NCBI GenBank assembly: GCA_045532295.1
Contig: JAZSFP010000012.1
Span: 114,418-178,417 of the forward strand
Direction of reading: 5' to 3'
From: UBA10677 sp045532295
GTDB taxonomy: Bacteria; Bacillota; Clostridia; Christensenellales; Pumilibacteraceae
DNA: 64,000 bases
Below, piece after piece: positions 25,558 through 34,179 of this stretch. The notes beneath the pieces were generated by a model. It did no database searches. It saw nothing but the letters and a program-made list of their open reading frames with translations, and had not been told where the DNA came from. How positions within the stretch are numbered: the stretch's first letter is position 1; each line of letters opens with the position of its first letter. A program made the position numbers and the translations under genes.

Positions 25558-28488
25558 CTAATTGTCAAGCGTGAGGATTTTCTTGATTTCGGAGACCTTA
25601 TCCGCCTCTTGACCAAGTTTAGCACAGAACGAACGGCCGTCGTCGTAGTTGAAATCCCAAAGCGAACGAAGGAAGGTCGCGAAAGTTCTCGCTACTACGG
25701 GGCGAATAGTACCCTCTTTATCGTGGCTCGCGCAGTTAGGACACTCCGCCTCCCACTTGTCGCTAAACTCAAGTTTATAGGGCTTAGGCGAACAGGTTGC
25801 GTACTGACAATCCCCACACGAAGATATTGCGTCGGCAAAACTGTCAACACGGCATCTATCACGGCAGTTGGGATTGTTACAGTCGTCGCAAATACTCATA
25901 AGGTCTTCGTCGGAAATATCGGGGTTACGACGGTAAGCGTTTATCGCTTTACACTTGCCTTTCATAGAGGGGGAAGTGAAGAACGAGCAATGCGCCATAG
26001 CGCAAATCTTACGGCAGTACATACTTCTGTCCCCGGGTACTCCGCTACTGCACATTATTCCCTTTTCGTCGTTGTTAATGGATATACACTGATAACCCTC
26101 GCGCGAAACGGAACGGGTAAAGGTTCTTCCACAGGTGTCGCACTTAAAGTCGTATACGCAAATCTCTTGCATAAGCGAACCCTTTTCGCTTACTTCACGG
26201 CATCTTTCCGTCGTTTCGCAGTAAAGGTCGTCCTTTCTCTTGCGAAGTTCGTACTCTTCTTGCGTCAACAGTTCCACGTGTCCGCAAGTTCTACAACGAA
26301 CGGTACGCATACACTCGTTATTCGAGCCTGCGATAATGGTTGCGTCTCCGCTGTTTGAGGACATAAGCGCAATTCTCGCGTAGTAGGCAAGCGCAAAGCC
26401 CTCCAGTTCGTGCATATCAACTAAAGAGTAGATATACACGTCGTTCTTTTGACCAAGACGGAAAATACGGCCTACTCTTTGGTCCATTGAAAGCGGGTCG
26501 GGGGATACTTGGAAGTTGATAATCACGTTACAAACCTGAAGGTTTACGCCCTCGGTAAACGCCGAATCTTTAATAATCAAAATGGCGTCGTCTTTTTCGT
26601 GGAATTTCTCCACTACGCTCTTTTTATTGTAGGGCGTTCCTACGAGTATGCGTTTTTTAAGAGCGGGGTCTTGAGAGAGAATTTCCTCTACCTTGTCGAA
26701 AACGAGTTTGTCTTTTTTGAGTTCGTAGTCGAAGAAAATAAGCACGCGCTTATTCTTATGACGCTCGATAATCTTTTTCGTTTCCTTAATCTTGTGGTCA
26801 AGTTCGCTCTCTTCCTCGCCAACGGGAACGAGCATATTGTCGGTAAGCGCGTCAAAGTTTTCAGTGAACTGATTTTGATAATAGCCGTTATAATTCGCTT
26901 TGGTAAAATATTTCTCGTCGTGAGTATGGTTAAAGATACGGCTTATTAAAAGTTCCGCTTTCGCGTGGTCGAACTCGGCGTTACCTTTATACGCCTCCAC
27001 GTATCCGTCAACGCTGAACTTTTCGCCCTCGCACTCAATAGCGTCGGGAGCGGAAAGGTCGTCGAGGTTTACCTTGATAGGCTTTTTCTCTACGATACCG
27101 TCAAGCGTTACCACGCCCTTTTTATTCGCGTGGTAAAAGTAGAGGTTTTTAACGTTCTTTTGTTTGGTAATTTTTGCCTTACCTCTAATCATTATCGAAC
27201 GGAGCAAGCCGTTGTGATATTCGTCGGCAATACGCTTGTAAACCGCGCGCTTAAGTTCTCTATGTTCTTTGTCGCGCTTATTCAAGAAACCGTCGATTAT
27301 ATTTCTTCTTTCACCTTGGTGCTTGCTCAAAAATTCCGCTACCGTTATTCCGTTTTGCTCGCTTAAGAGGTAGGAAGTAAAGGGTTCAATGAACTGACCT
27401 TGGGGGTTTACCACTATCTCTTGCTTTACGTTCTGGATAAACTCCATAACGGTGGTGGACTTGTGGCACACGTGCTCGAAGTAGTATTTTTTCTCCGTTT
27501 GATATTCGTCGGAGCGTTTTTCTTCCTTAAGGTCGAAGTCGGCAGGTTTACCGCCTTGGCAACGCACGAAGTACCAAAGACGGAACATATTATCAAGGTT
27601 ACCCGAGTGAGGCGTTGCGGTAAGGAGCATACAGAAAGTACTGTTCGCCTTTTTCTTGGTGTCCATCATTTTAGAAAGCAGTTTCATCGCCTTTGCGTAA
27701 ACGCCGTCTTGCTGGCAAAGGTTATGCGCCTCGTCCACTACGATTACGTCGAACAAAAGGTCGGCGGTAGAGTCGCTCCAAGTAGCAAAGTCCTCCATCT
27801 TAACGATAACGGGACGAAGGGGTTTTTTCGTCTTGTCGCGAAGAGGGGGAATATTGTTCTCGAACGAAAGCGACGCTCCGCAAGAGGGACATTGCTTAGG
27901 CGAAGTCGTCTTGCCCGTATTGTCCTCGTAATTGTCGCCCGTTTGCTCAACCCTATGCTTGCAAGCCTTACACTCCATATTAGCGCGGAAAAGCACGTCC
28001 TTACCAAGACCGAAGTCCTGCTCTAAAACCTTAATCCACGCGCCGTAAACTTGCTCGGGAACGATAACGAGCATACTTTCAATTTTGCCCTGAACGGCAA
28101 GTTCGCTTAATATTACGCCTGCCTCGTAAGTTTTTCCGCTACCTACTACGTCGGCAAGAAGTCCAAAGCCACGAAGGTCGCGTAAAAATTCGCGCGCCGC
28201 TTTTTCTTGGTGGTCGTAAATTATCGCCTCGTTATTCTCTTTTGGCGCGATGCCGTACGCTCCACTCTGCTTGCTCTGTCCGTAGTAAGCCGTGTTAATC
28301 TTGAGCGAGGCAAAATCGTCGTAGCGGTCTAATACGCCCACGACATCGTTAGTTAAGTTAACTCTTTTGTCAAGGTCGCGCTTTTTGTCGGTGAGTTGGT
28401 CGCGCGCTTGCACTTTTGAAAACGCGCCCTCGCGAACGGAAAAGCCAAAACTCTTGCTCGAAGTAAGTTTTCCTTTTTTATTTCTCAT
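25558..28488 (-). CDS. SNF2-like superfamily 2 helicase with zinc-binding insert and tail
   Basis: A 976-residue helicase-like ATPase. Motif I 'LLADVVGSGKT' (110-120), DEAH (252-255), 'LTATP' (about 292), and the second half 'EGVNLQ' and 'QRVGRIFRLGQ' are all present, as in SNF2/HepA-type translocases. Between motifs I and II there is a zinc insert with CxxC pairs at about 173-176 and 200-203. The last ~270 residues contain many cysteine pairs ('CRTCGH', 'CDTCGRTF', 'CGDC', 'CPNC') and probably bind several zinc ions. SNF2 proteins track along double-stranded DNA and shift bound proteins; bacterial members include RapA and the DISARM helicase. It is the second gene of the operon, eight bases after the Hsp70-like gene. 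Confidence 0.85.
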   Translation of the reverse strand: MRNKKGKLTSSKSFGFSVREGAFSKVQARDQLTDKKRDLDKRVNLTNDVVGVLDRYDDFASLKINTAYYGQSKQSGAYGIAPKENNEAIIYDHQEKAAREFLRDLRGFGLLADVVGSGKTYEAGVILSELAVQGKIESMLVIVPEQVYGAWIKVLEQDFGLGKDVLFRANMECKACKHRVEQTGDNYEDNTGKTTSPKQCPSCGASLSFENNIPPLRDKTKKPLRPVIVKMEDFATWSDSTADLLFDVIVVDEAHNLCQQDGVYAKAMKLLSKMMDTKKKANSTFCMLLTATPHSGNLDNMFRLWYFVRCQGGKPADFDLKEEKRSDEYQTEKKYYFEHVCHKSTTVMEFIQNVKQEIVVNPQGQFIEPFTSYLLSEQNGITVAEFLSKHQGERRNIIDGFLNKRDKEHRELKRAVYKRIADEYHNGLLRSIMIRGKAKITKQKNVKNLYFYHANKKGVVTLDGIVEKKPIKVNLDDLSAPDAIECEGEKFSVDGYVEAYKGNAEFDHAKAELLISRIFNHTHDEKYFTKANYNGYYQNQFTENFDALTDNMLVPVGEEESELDHKIKETKKIIERHKNKRVLIFFDYELKKDKLVFDKVEEILSQDPALKKRILVGTPYNKKSVVEKFHEKDDAILIIKDSAFTEGVNLQVCNVIINFQVSPDPLSMDQRVGRIFRLGQKNDVYIYSLVDMHELEGFALAYYARIALMSSNSGDATIIAGSNNECMRTVRCRTCGHVELLTQEEYELRKRKDDLYCETTERCREVSEKGSLMQEICVYDFKCDTCGRTFTRSVSREGYQCISINNDEKGIMCSSGVPGDRSMYCRKICAMAHCSFFTSPSMKGKCKAINAYRRNPDISDEDLMSICDDCNNPNCRDRCRVDSFADAISSCGDCQYATCSPKPYKLEFSDKWEAECPNCASHDKEGTIRPVVARTFATFLRSLWDFNYDDGRSFCAKLGQEADKVSEIKKILTLDN

Positions 28489-28496
28489 ACTATCTC

Positions 28497-30620
28497 CTAA
28501 TTGACTTCCATATCAATGTCGTCTATGCCTTCAAACTCGAAGGTTATATCGGACGCGTTTACTCTAACCGTCGTTCCGCCCCGATAGGTTACCGAAATTC
28601 TGCCCGCGTTCTCGCTCCTTGCGTTTACTATGCAGGGAGTTGCTCTACCGTTACGGTCCACCTCAAAGCCTTCGTAAAAATACACCGGCTCGCCCAAGGT
28701 TACTTGTCTTCCTTGGTACTTTATGAGGATTTTACCGCCCTTTTCACCCGAAACGACCTTAAAGTCGGTTTCCCGAACGACCGCTTTTCGCGTTGAGTCG
28801 CCCGTCTTTCCCACTTTAAGATACCAGTTTCCGCTAAACGCCGTATACGAGAGCGAGGAGTTTTGACGGCTTTGGATTTGAGCGTCCGTCAAAATCAGCG
28901 AATAGAATTCCTCGCCTGCGATATGGTTGCACCCTGCCTTTGCCGATATGGGCTGTTTTGTAAGGAAAGTCGCGCCATTATCGCCTATTACCGTTCCACG
29001 CTCCGCCGCTATCATAAAGTGTTTGGAGTTCGTCGGGTCTGAGGGGAGCGTTACCCAAGTTCCGTACGAATAGGACAGCGCCATCTTGATTTCGTAGTTT
29101 TTAAGCGAAACGATTGCTCCGCCTACTGACGCAGCGTAAATTGAGTCCTCGTAAGACTGGATTTGCGCTTCGTCGTCCGAGCGCACGTTGTCGTCGAACG
29201 AGAGTATTTCCACCTTGGAAAATTTGCGTTTTATCTCCGCTTTAAGATAGTCCACCAGTCCGAGCGTTTCCACCAAACCGCCGGCGATAAACACTTTCTT
29301 TACCTCGCGGTTGAGCGGACGGGATAATTCGCCGAGAATATACGAAAGTATTCTTTGCGCCACTCCGCTACCGCTCTTTACTCCCACGATATCCTTAAAC
29401 TCGTCGTGAGTGAGTTTTCTCTGCACGTGAAGGTCGCGATAGAGGGATATGGGTACGCCGTTCTTAAACAGACTGCGCTCGTGCAAGGGCTTTGAGAGTA
29501 TCGTCTTGGCTTTCTTTATTTCTTTGAGCAAAAGATACTGCTTTTTATCAAGACCGAACTCGTAAATGTGTCCATCCGAGCCGGCAGAGGGCGTTCCCAC
29601 CGTTTCACGATTGTGAATTGCGCTCTCTAAATAGTTCTCTACCGCCTCGTCCACGTCTCCGCCACCCAGCGCAATGGGAAGAGAGTGTCCGTCCGAGCCG
29701 TCTACGATAACGCAAACCTTGCCTTCTTTAAGGTCAACGCTCGCCTTTACTACCGAAAGCGTTTCGTCACCCATATCGAATACGAGCGCGCTCTCGCCCT
29801 TTTTAAGATTTCCTCTATGATACGCCAAAAGGCTTAACGCTCTCGTCGTAGACATCGCCTTTTCGGGCTTTTGTCCAAAAGTTTCCTCGATAAGCGAAGT
29901 CAGTTCGTCGATATAGTATGTAGTCGCGTTTTGAGGGTAAACTACGGATATGCGCGCTATCGACCTATCTTTCAACGCGCGAGCAGAGTAAAGTTGCTCA
30001 AGTTCATTGTCAACCACCTCTTTTACGTACGCAAAAAAGCCACGGCACGCTGCTTTTGGAGTGCAGTTCGCCGTGAAAGTCATTTGCTTTCTTACCATAT
30101 CGTAAAAATAACTTTGAGCCTCACGCTTTACGGGGAAATAAAATTTAGGGAACTCGTAATCTTTTTCGTAATATTCGTAGTTCGCTTTGCCCCCGTCGCT
30201 ATTTTTTGGCTTTCTTCTGCCGTTTAAGAGGGATATAAGCCACTTAACCTTAACTACCGTGGTAAACTCCGTCTCGGCGTTTCCGCTTACTTGGTCGGCG
30301 TATAGCCATTTCTTTTTCGCTTTATCGTAAAACGCTACCGAGGGGAGCGCAAACTGATTGATAAGGTCGCGCTTAGTCAGTTTTCCGTAAACTACGCCCG
30401 CGCCTTCGTCGTACGCGTAAGCAACCTTGATAGTGTCGTTACCAAGGTCAAGACAAATATGAACGCCCTTCTTGCTCGGCGTACTCTCTTCCGCCGTTAC
30501 GGGTTCGCTTTTTTTGGATTTTGGAGCGCGTTTTTTCTCAGGCTCTTCCTTCTTTTCCTCCTTCGTTTGAGGAATTAAATTGCGTACAGCCCTGAGTAAT
30601 GCGTCTAAATCGGTTGCCAT
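28497..30620 (-). CDS. Hsp70/actin-fold ATPase
   Basis: The 707-residue product has the nucleotide-binding signatures of the actin/Hsp70 superfamily: phosphate 1 'ICLDLGNDTIKVAYAY' (about 53-68), phosphate 2 'LVFDMGDETLSVVKASV' and the adenosine motif 'VFIAGGLVETLG'. A Lys/Glu-rich, probably disordered N-terminal tail of ~50 residues precedes it and a beta-rich C-terminal region of ~200 residues takes the place of the substrate-binding domain, ending 'EGIDDIDMEVN'. It differs from DnaK in both, so it is a divergent member; a chaperone or filament role are both possible. It is the first gene of the operon, with a good promoter 41-69 bases upstream. Confidence 0.75.
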   Translation of the reverse strand: MATDLDALLRAVRNLIPQTKEEKKEEPEKKRAPKSKKSEPVTAEESTPSKKGVHICLDLGNDTIKVAYAYDEGAGVVYGKLTKRDLINQFALPSVAFYDKAKKKWLYADQVSGNAETEFTTVVKVKWLISLLNGRRKPKNSDGGKANYEYYEKDYEFPKFYFPVKREAQSYFYDMVRKQMTFTANCTPKAACRGFFAYVKEVVDNELEQLYSARALKDRSIARISVVYPQNATTYYIDELTSLIEETFGQKPEKAMSTTRALSLLAYHRGNLKKGESALVFDMGDETLSVVKASVDLKEGKVCVIVDGSDGHSLPIALGGGDVDEAVENYLESAIHNRETVGTPSAGSDGHIYEFGLDKKQYLLLKEIKKAKTILSKPLHERSLFKNGVPISLYRDLHVQRKLTHDEFKDIVGVKSGSGVAQRILSYILGELSRPLNREVKKVFIAGGLVETLGLVDYLKAEIKRKFSKVEILSFDDNVRSDDEAQIQSYEDSIYAASVGGAIVSLKNYEIKMALSYSYGTWVTLPSDPTNSKHFMIAAERGTVIGDNGATFLTKQPISAKAGCNHIAGEEFYSLILTDAQIQSRQNSSLSYTAFSGNWYLKVGKTGDSTRKAVVRETDFKVVSGEKGGKILIKYQGRQVTLGEPVYFYEGFEVDRNGRATPCIVNARSENAGRISVTYRGGTTVRVNASDITFEFEGIDDIDMEVN

Positions 30621-30660
30621 TTTCTACTAAATCCCTTCTTTTATCCTTATAATTATTTAT

Positions 30661-30689
30661 ATAATATCATTATATTGCAAAAAAGTCAA
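30661..30689 (-). promoter_or_regulatory. Promoter of the ten-gene operon
   Basis: On the minus strand TTGACT (30684-30689) and TATTAT (30661-30666) are 17 bases apart. The next gene start is at 30620. No further promoter of this quality was noticed in the short gaps down to 9559. Confidence 0.8.
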
Positions 30690-30840
30690 TAATACGACGA
30701 ACGATTTTTGGTATTTTAATGACTTCTTAATCTTGATTTTTTGCGTTTTTGAACCCTTTTCGTTACTTTTTAGCCCTTAAAAATACGCAATTTTTGCATT
30801 TTGTAACGAAAAAACGCATACGTATAACGATTTTTATGAC

Positions 30841-30874
30841 AAAACGCCACGGTGCGTTCGCTCCGTAGCGTTTT
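30841..30874. terminator. Hairpin downstream of guaA
   Basis: The arms AAAACGCCACGG (30841-30852) and CCGTAGCGTTTT (30863-30874) pair over twelve positions with one mismatch-type wobble. It stands 32 bases after the guaA stop and ends the nucleotide-synthesis run before the next operon promoter. The T-run is short on the minus strand. Confidence 0.6.
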
Positions 30875-30905
30875 ATTTTTAGCGTTTTAATTTATTTTAT
30901 AAATA

Positions 30906-31880
30906 TTATTCCCATTCAATCGTGCCGGTGGGCTTGGGCGTAAGGTCGAAAAGAACGCGATTTACGTTATCAACTTCGTGAGTTATACGCTCGGTAATAT
31001 GTTGAAGAAGGGTGAAAGGAATTTCAGCAACGGTTGCGGTCATTGCGTCTACGGTATTTACCGCGCGGATAATTACGGGGAAAGCGTAGGTTCTTGCGTC
31101 GTTCTTAACGCCTACGCTCTTAAAGTTAGGAACTGCGGTAAAGTACTGCCAAACTTTTCCCTCAAGACCGTTCTTTTCGAACTCTTCGCGTAAGATTGCG
31201 TCAGACTCGCGAACTGCTTCAAGTCTTTCGCGAGTGATTGCTCCAAGACAGCGAACGCCGAGCCCGGGACCGGGGAAGGGTTGACGGAATACCATACTAT
31301 CGGGAAGTCCGAGCGCCTTACCTACTACTCTTACCTCGTCTTTGAACAAGAATTTAAGAGGCTCAACGAGTTCAAACTGGAGGTCGTCGGGAAGTCCGCC
31401 CACGTTGTGGTGAGCCTTTACCGGACCGCTTTCTAAGATATCGGGATAGATCGTGCCTTGAGCGAGGAACTCTATGCCTTCAAGTTTTCTTGCCTCTTCT
31501 TCGAACACACGAATAAATTCAGCGCCGATAATCTTTCTCTTCTTTTCGGGCTCTTCAACCCCGTCGAGTTTTTCCAAAAACCTATCAACAGCGTCTACGT
31601 AGATGAGGTTTGCATCGAGTTGGTTGCGGAATACCTCCACTACCTGCTCGGGCTCGCCTTTACGGAGAAGTCCGTGGTTTACGTGAACGGAAACGAGTTG
31701 CTTACCAACCGCTTTAATTAAGAGCGCGGCAACTACGGACGAGTCTACGCCACCGGAGAGAGCAAGAAGGACTTTTTTATCACCGATTTGCGCGCGGAGT
31801 TCGGCTACGCTTTGCTCGATAAACTTTTCAGCGAGTTCGGGCGTAGTAATTCTCTGCATTTGAGGACGAACGTTATTCAT
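30906..31880 (-). CDS. guaA: GMP synthase ATP-pyrophosphatase subunit, lacking the glutaminase domain
   Basis: A 324-residue protein corresponding to the C-terminal two thirds of normal GuaA (about 510-525 residues). The PP-loop 'ALSGGVDSSVVAALL' adenylates XMP, and the dimerization domain contains 'FPGPGLGVRCLGAITRERL' and ends 'KPTGTIEWE' as in GuaA. The class I glutaminase domain is absent, and the N-terminus begins where the ATPase domain should, so this is not an obvious frameshift. It makes GMP from XMP, ATP and ammonia. It may use free ammonia or a separate glutaminase encoded elsewhere, as in archaea with split GuaAa/GuaAb. Last gene of the run, 31 bases after pyrB. Confidence 0.9.
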   Translation of the reverse strand: MNNVRPQMQRITTPELAEKFIEQSVAELRAQIGDKKVLLALSGGVDSSVVAALLIKAVGKQLVSVHVNHGLLRKGEPEQVVEVFRNQLDANLIYVDAVDRFLEKLDGVEEPEKKRKIIGAEFIRVFEEEARKLEGIEFLAQGTIYPDILESGPVKAHHNVGGLPDDLQFELVEPLKFLFKDEVRVVGKALGLPDSMVFRQPFPGPGLGVRCLGAITRERLEAVRESDAILREEFEKNGLEGKVWQYFTAVPNFKSVGVKNDARTYAFPVIIRAVNTVDAMTATVAEIPFTLLQHITERITHEVDNVNRVLFDLTPKPTGTIEWE

Positions 31881-31911
31881 AAATTTTGTCTCCTTTTATA
31901 TATTAAATAGA

Positions 31912-32994
31912 TTAATTGTTTTTTTCAAGCGCCTCGCAGTACGCGCAACGCACTACGGATTTGCCTTCAACCGAACGGAACTTTTGCTCGAGTTCTTGCT
32001 CGGTGGAAGTGATACAGCGCGGATTACGACATTTGGCGGTAGTCTCTACCGTGCCTTCAAAACGAGGAGTATCGGGCTTATCAATATCTTTGAGAAGTTT
32101 TAAGATGAGCGCCATTCTCATATACTTACCGTTAGCGACTTGCTTAATGTAGCAAGCGCGAGGGTCGTCGTCCACCTTAACGCTTATCTCGTTTACGCGT
32201 GGAAGGGGATGGAGAATTGACATATCACTCTTTGCGCTAACGAGTTTTTCGGGGGTAAGAATATAACTGTCTTTAAGTCTTTCGTACTCGCCCGGATCGT
32301 AGAAACGCTCGCGCTGAATTCTCGTCATATACAGGACGTCCAAACTGCCCATTGCCTCGTCAAGTGACGCAATTTCCTCATACGGTATACGATTTTTCTC
32401 CAAAACGTCCACTTTCACATAGTCGGGAAGGCGGAGTTCTTCGGGGGAAATAAGCACGATTTTAACGCCTTCGTAACGAGCAAGAGCGGCGATAAGCGAG
32501 TGTACCGTTCTTCCAAAACGAAGGTCTCCGCACATACCCACCGTAATATTTCCAAGCCTACCTTTCTCTCTGTGGATAGTAAGAAGGTCGGCAAGAGTTT
32601 GCGTAGGATGACAGTGTCCGCCGTCGCCTGCGTTTATGACGGGAACGGTGGCGTTAAGAGCGGCAACGAGGGGCGCGCCTTCTTGTGGGTGGCGCATAGC
32701 GATAATGTCGGCGTAGCAACTGATTACTTTCGCGGTATCCGCTACGCTTTCGCCTTTTGCTGCAGACGAACTATTCGCCTCAGAAAAGCCGATTACGTGA
32801 CCGCCAAGTTCGTACATTGCCGCCTCGAAACTGAGCCTCGTTCTCGTGGACGGCTCGAAAAAGAGCGTTGCAAGTTTTTTGCCTTCGCAAGCGCGCTTAT
32901 ACGCGTCAGGGTTCGCTATTATGTCGTTGGCAGTAGCGATTAACTCGTCAAGTTCGGTTGCAGAAAGGTCGGTTATATCAATTAAACTTCTCAT
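31912..32994 (-). CDS. pyrB: Aspartate carbamoyltransferase fused to a PyrI-type zinc domain
   Basis: The 360-residue enzyme condenses carbamoyl phosphate with aspartate. Residues 1-305 are a normal catalytic chain, with the carbamoyl-phosphate loop 'FFEPSTRTRLSFEAAM' and 'HPLPRVNEI'. Residues about 310-360 contain 'CRNPRCIT' and 'VRCAYCEAL', the four-cysteine zinc module that in Escherichia coli belongs to the separate regulatory chain PyrI and contacts the catalytic chain. The allosteric nucleotide-binding domain of PyrI is missing. The product is thus a catalytic chain with only the interface half of the regulatory chain attached. It begins two bases after pyrE. Confidence 0.93.
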   Translation of the reverse strand: MRSLIDITDLSATELDELIATANDIIANPDAYKRACEGKKLATLFFEPSTRTRLSFEAAMYELGGHVIGFSEANSSSAAKGESVADTAKVISCYADIIAMRHPQEGAPLVAALNATVPVINAGDGGHCHPTQTLADLLTIHREKGRLGNITVGMCGDLRFGRTVHSLIAALARYEGVKIVLISPEELRLPDYVKVDVLEKNRIPYEEIASLDEAMGSLDVLYMTRIQRERFYDPGEYERLKDSYILTPEKLVSAKSDMSILHPLPRVNEISVKVDDDPRACYIKQVANGKYMRMALILKLLKDIDKPDTPRFEGTVETTAKCRNPRCITSTEQELEQKFRSVEGKSVVRCAYCEALEKNN

Positions 32995-32996
32995 AC

Positions 32997-33635
32997 TTAT
33001 TTAATCCAACTCTCGTCAGAGGGGTTGTTTCTGAACTTAATAAGACGCGCTATGTCGTCCTCTTTAATGTAGCCTTCTTCCGCTGCAACCTCGGCAATAA
33101 CGTCAAAGTTAGTAAGCGAAATATTCTTTACTTTTGCCTCTTCAAGACGAACGAGACCTTTCTTCATTCCGTAAGTGAAGATGCTCGCAATACCAAGCAC
33201 TTCCGCTCCTGCCTCGCGAAGTACGTTCACTACCTCGATTACGCTACCGCCCGTAGAAATGAGGTCTTCAACGACTACGACTTTTTGTCCCTTTTCAAGT
33301 TTACCTTCGATTTGGTTCTGTCTGCCGTGGTCTTTCGCACCCGAACGCACGTAGCCCATAGGAAGTCCCATAAGATGAGCGGTAATAGCCGCGTGAGCAA
33401 TACCTGCGGTGGAAGTTCCCATTAATACTTCTACTTCGGGATAATTAGTTCTAATAACCTCCACAAGTCCTTCTTCTACGTCCGTTCTAACTGCAGGCGC
33501 GGTAAGGGTAAGACGGTTATCGCAATACACGGGACTCTTAATTCCGCTCGCCCAAGTGAAAGGCTCTTCAGGACGGAAGAATACCGCTTTAATGGAAAGT
33601 AGGTCTTTAGCAATGACTTTTTCGATGTTTTTCAT
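32997..33635 (-). CDS. pyrE: Orotate phosphoribosyltransferase
   Basis: The 212-residue enzyme converts orotate and PRPP to orotidine 5'-phosphate. The PRPP-binding loop 'VVVVEDLISTGGSVIE' and the flexible-loop region 'YVRSGAKDHGRQNQIEG' are conserved, and length is normal. The ATG follows AGGAGAATTAAAT. A 544-base repeat-filled gap separates it from pyrF, while pyrB follows at once, so pyrE-pyrB-guaA may have a start signal of their own within the gap. Confidence 0.95.
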   Translation of the reverse strand: MKNIEKVIAKDLLSIKAVFFRPEEPFTWASGIKSPVYCDNRLTLTAPAVRTDVEEGLVEVIRTNYPEVEVLMGTSTAGIAHAAITAHLMGLPMGYVRSGAKDHGRQNQIEGKLEKGQKVVVVEDLISTGGSVIEVVNVLREAGAEVLGIASIFTYGMKKGLVRLEEAKVKNISLTNFDVIAEVAAEEGYIKEDDIARLIKFRNNPSDESWIK

Positions 33636-34179
33636 AAATATTTAATTCTCCTATTAAAGATAAGATTTTAAAGATAAGATTTTTTCATTTACCCACTAGC
33701 GTGGGGGCGACTTTTCGCGCTTTAGCAAAAGTTGGTTCGCAAGCCCCTTTTCCGCGCACAAGCGTTAGTTCTTTAGATACGCTCGACCGACTGCGAGTGG
33801 GGGCGCCCACTGCTCGCGTCGGGGCACTTCTCGCTTACGCTCGCCCGTTGCAAACGGGAGTGTCTTCTCGCTGTCGCTCGCCCGTTGCAAACGGGAGTGT
33901 CTTCTCGCTGTCGCTCGCCCGTTGCAAACGGGAGTGTCTTCTCGCTGTCGCTCGGTATGATTTTTATTGGCTTAAACGAAACCTCTATACTGTCATACCC
34001 CCCGAGCCGTTAGGCGAGTGGAGTGTATCTCGCGCTGTCGCTCGGCTTGGTCAAGGGTTAAACGCTTCAAAAACGAGTAATACAAGGAAACCGCGGATTT
34101 GCGAAGGGCGTGTACTAAAAGGTACATAACCGAACGCAAAACGCAAGGTTGACACAGTAGTACGAAGTTTTTCAAGCGT
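33636..34179. repeat. Repeat-filled gap between pyrF and pyrE
   Basis: No real gene is seen. The block contains a CCCAC-TAGC-GTGGG hairpin (33692-33705), three identical 37-base tandem units (33844-33954) each opening with CCCGTTGCAAACGGG, and a longer module (about 34050-34179) that starts near GGTCAAGGGTTAAACG, runs through GTAATACAAGGAAACCGCGG and ends with GTTGACACAGTAGTACGAAG before the pyrF stop. The last module is repeated at about 52375-52515. Short open frames here are translations of the repeat. Confidence 0.9.

Noticed and set aside
25240..26358. Long plus-strand frame opposite the SNF2 helicase, and a similar one at 48228-49517 opposite purH
   Set aside because: They lie wholly antisense to genes with conserved motifs; composition and codon use create long open antisense frames throughout the moderate-GC part.
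30906..31880. Truncated guaA pseudogene
   Set aside because: The frame is intact, begins at the normal domain boundary with a proper start, and keeps all ATP-pyrophosphatase and dimerization motifs.
33844..33954. Possible CRISPR array (37-base repeats)
   Set aside because: The units are directly adjacent with no unique spacers, and no cas genes are in the window.
34140..34165. TTGACA in the repeat downstream of pyrF as a promoter
   Set aside because: It lies on the plus strand, opposite to all genes here, is part of a repeat and lacks a -10 element at proper distance.
33993..34175. Short minus-strand frame beginning MKNFVLLCQPCV, and its relative at 52310-52507
   Set aside because: Both are translations of the interspersed repeat module; similarity follows DNA repeat identity, and neither has a ribosome-binding site.
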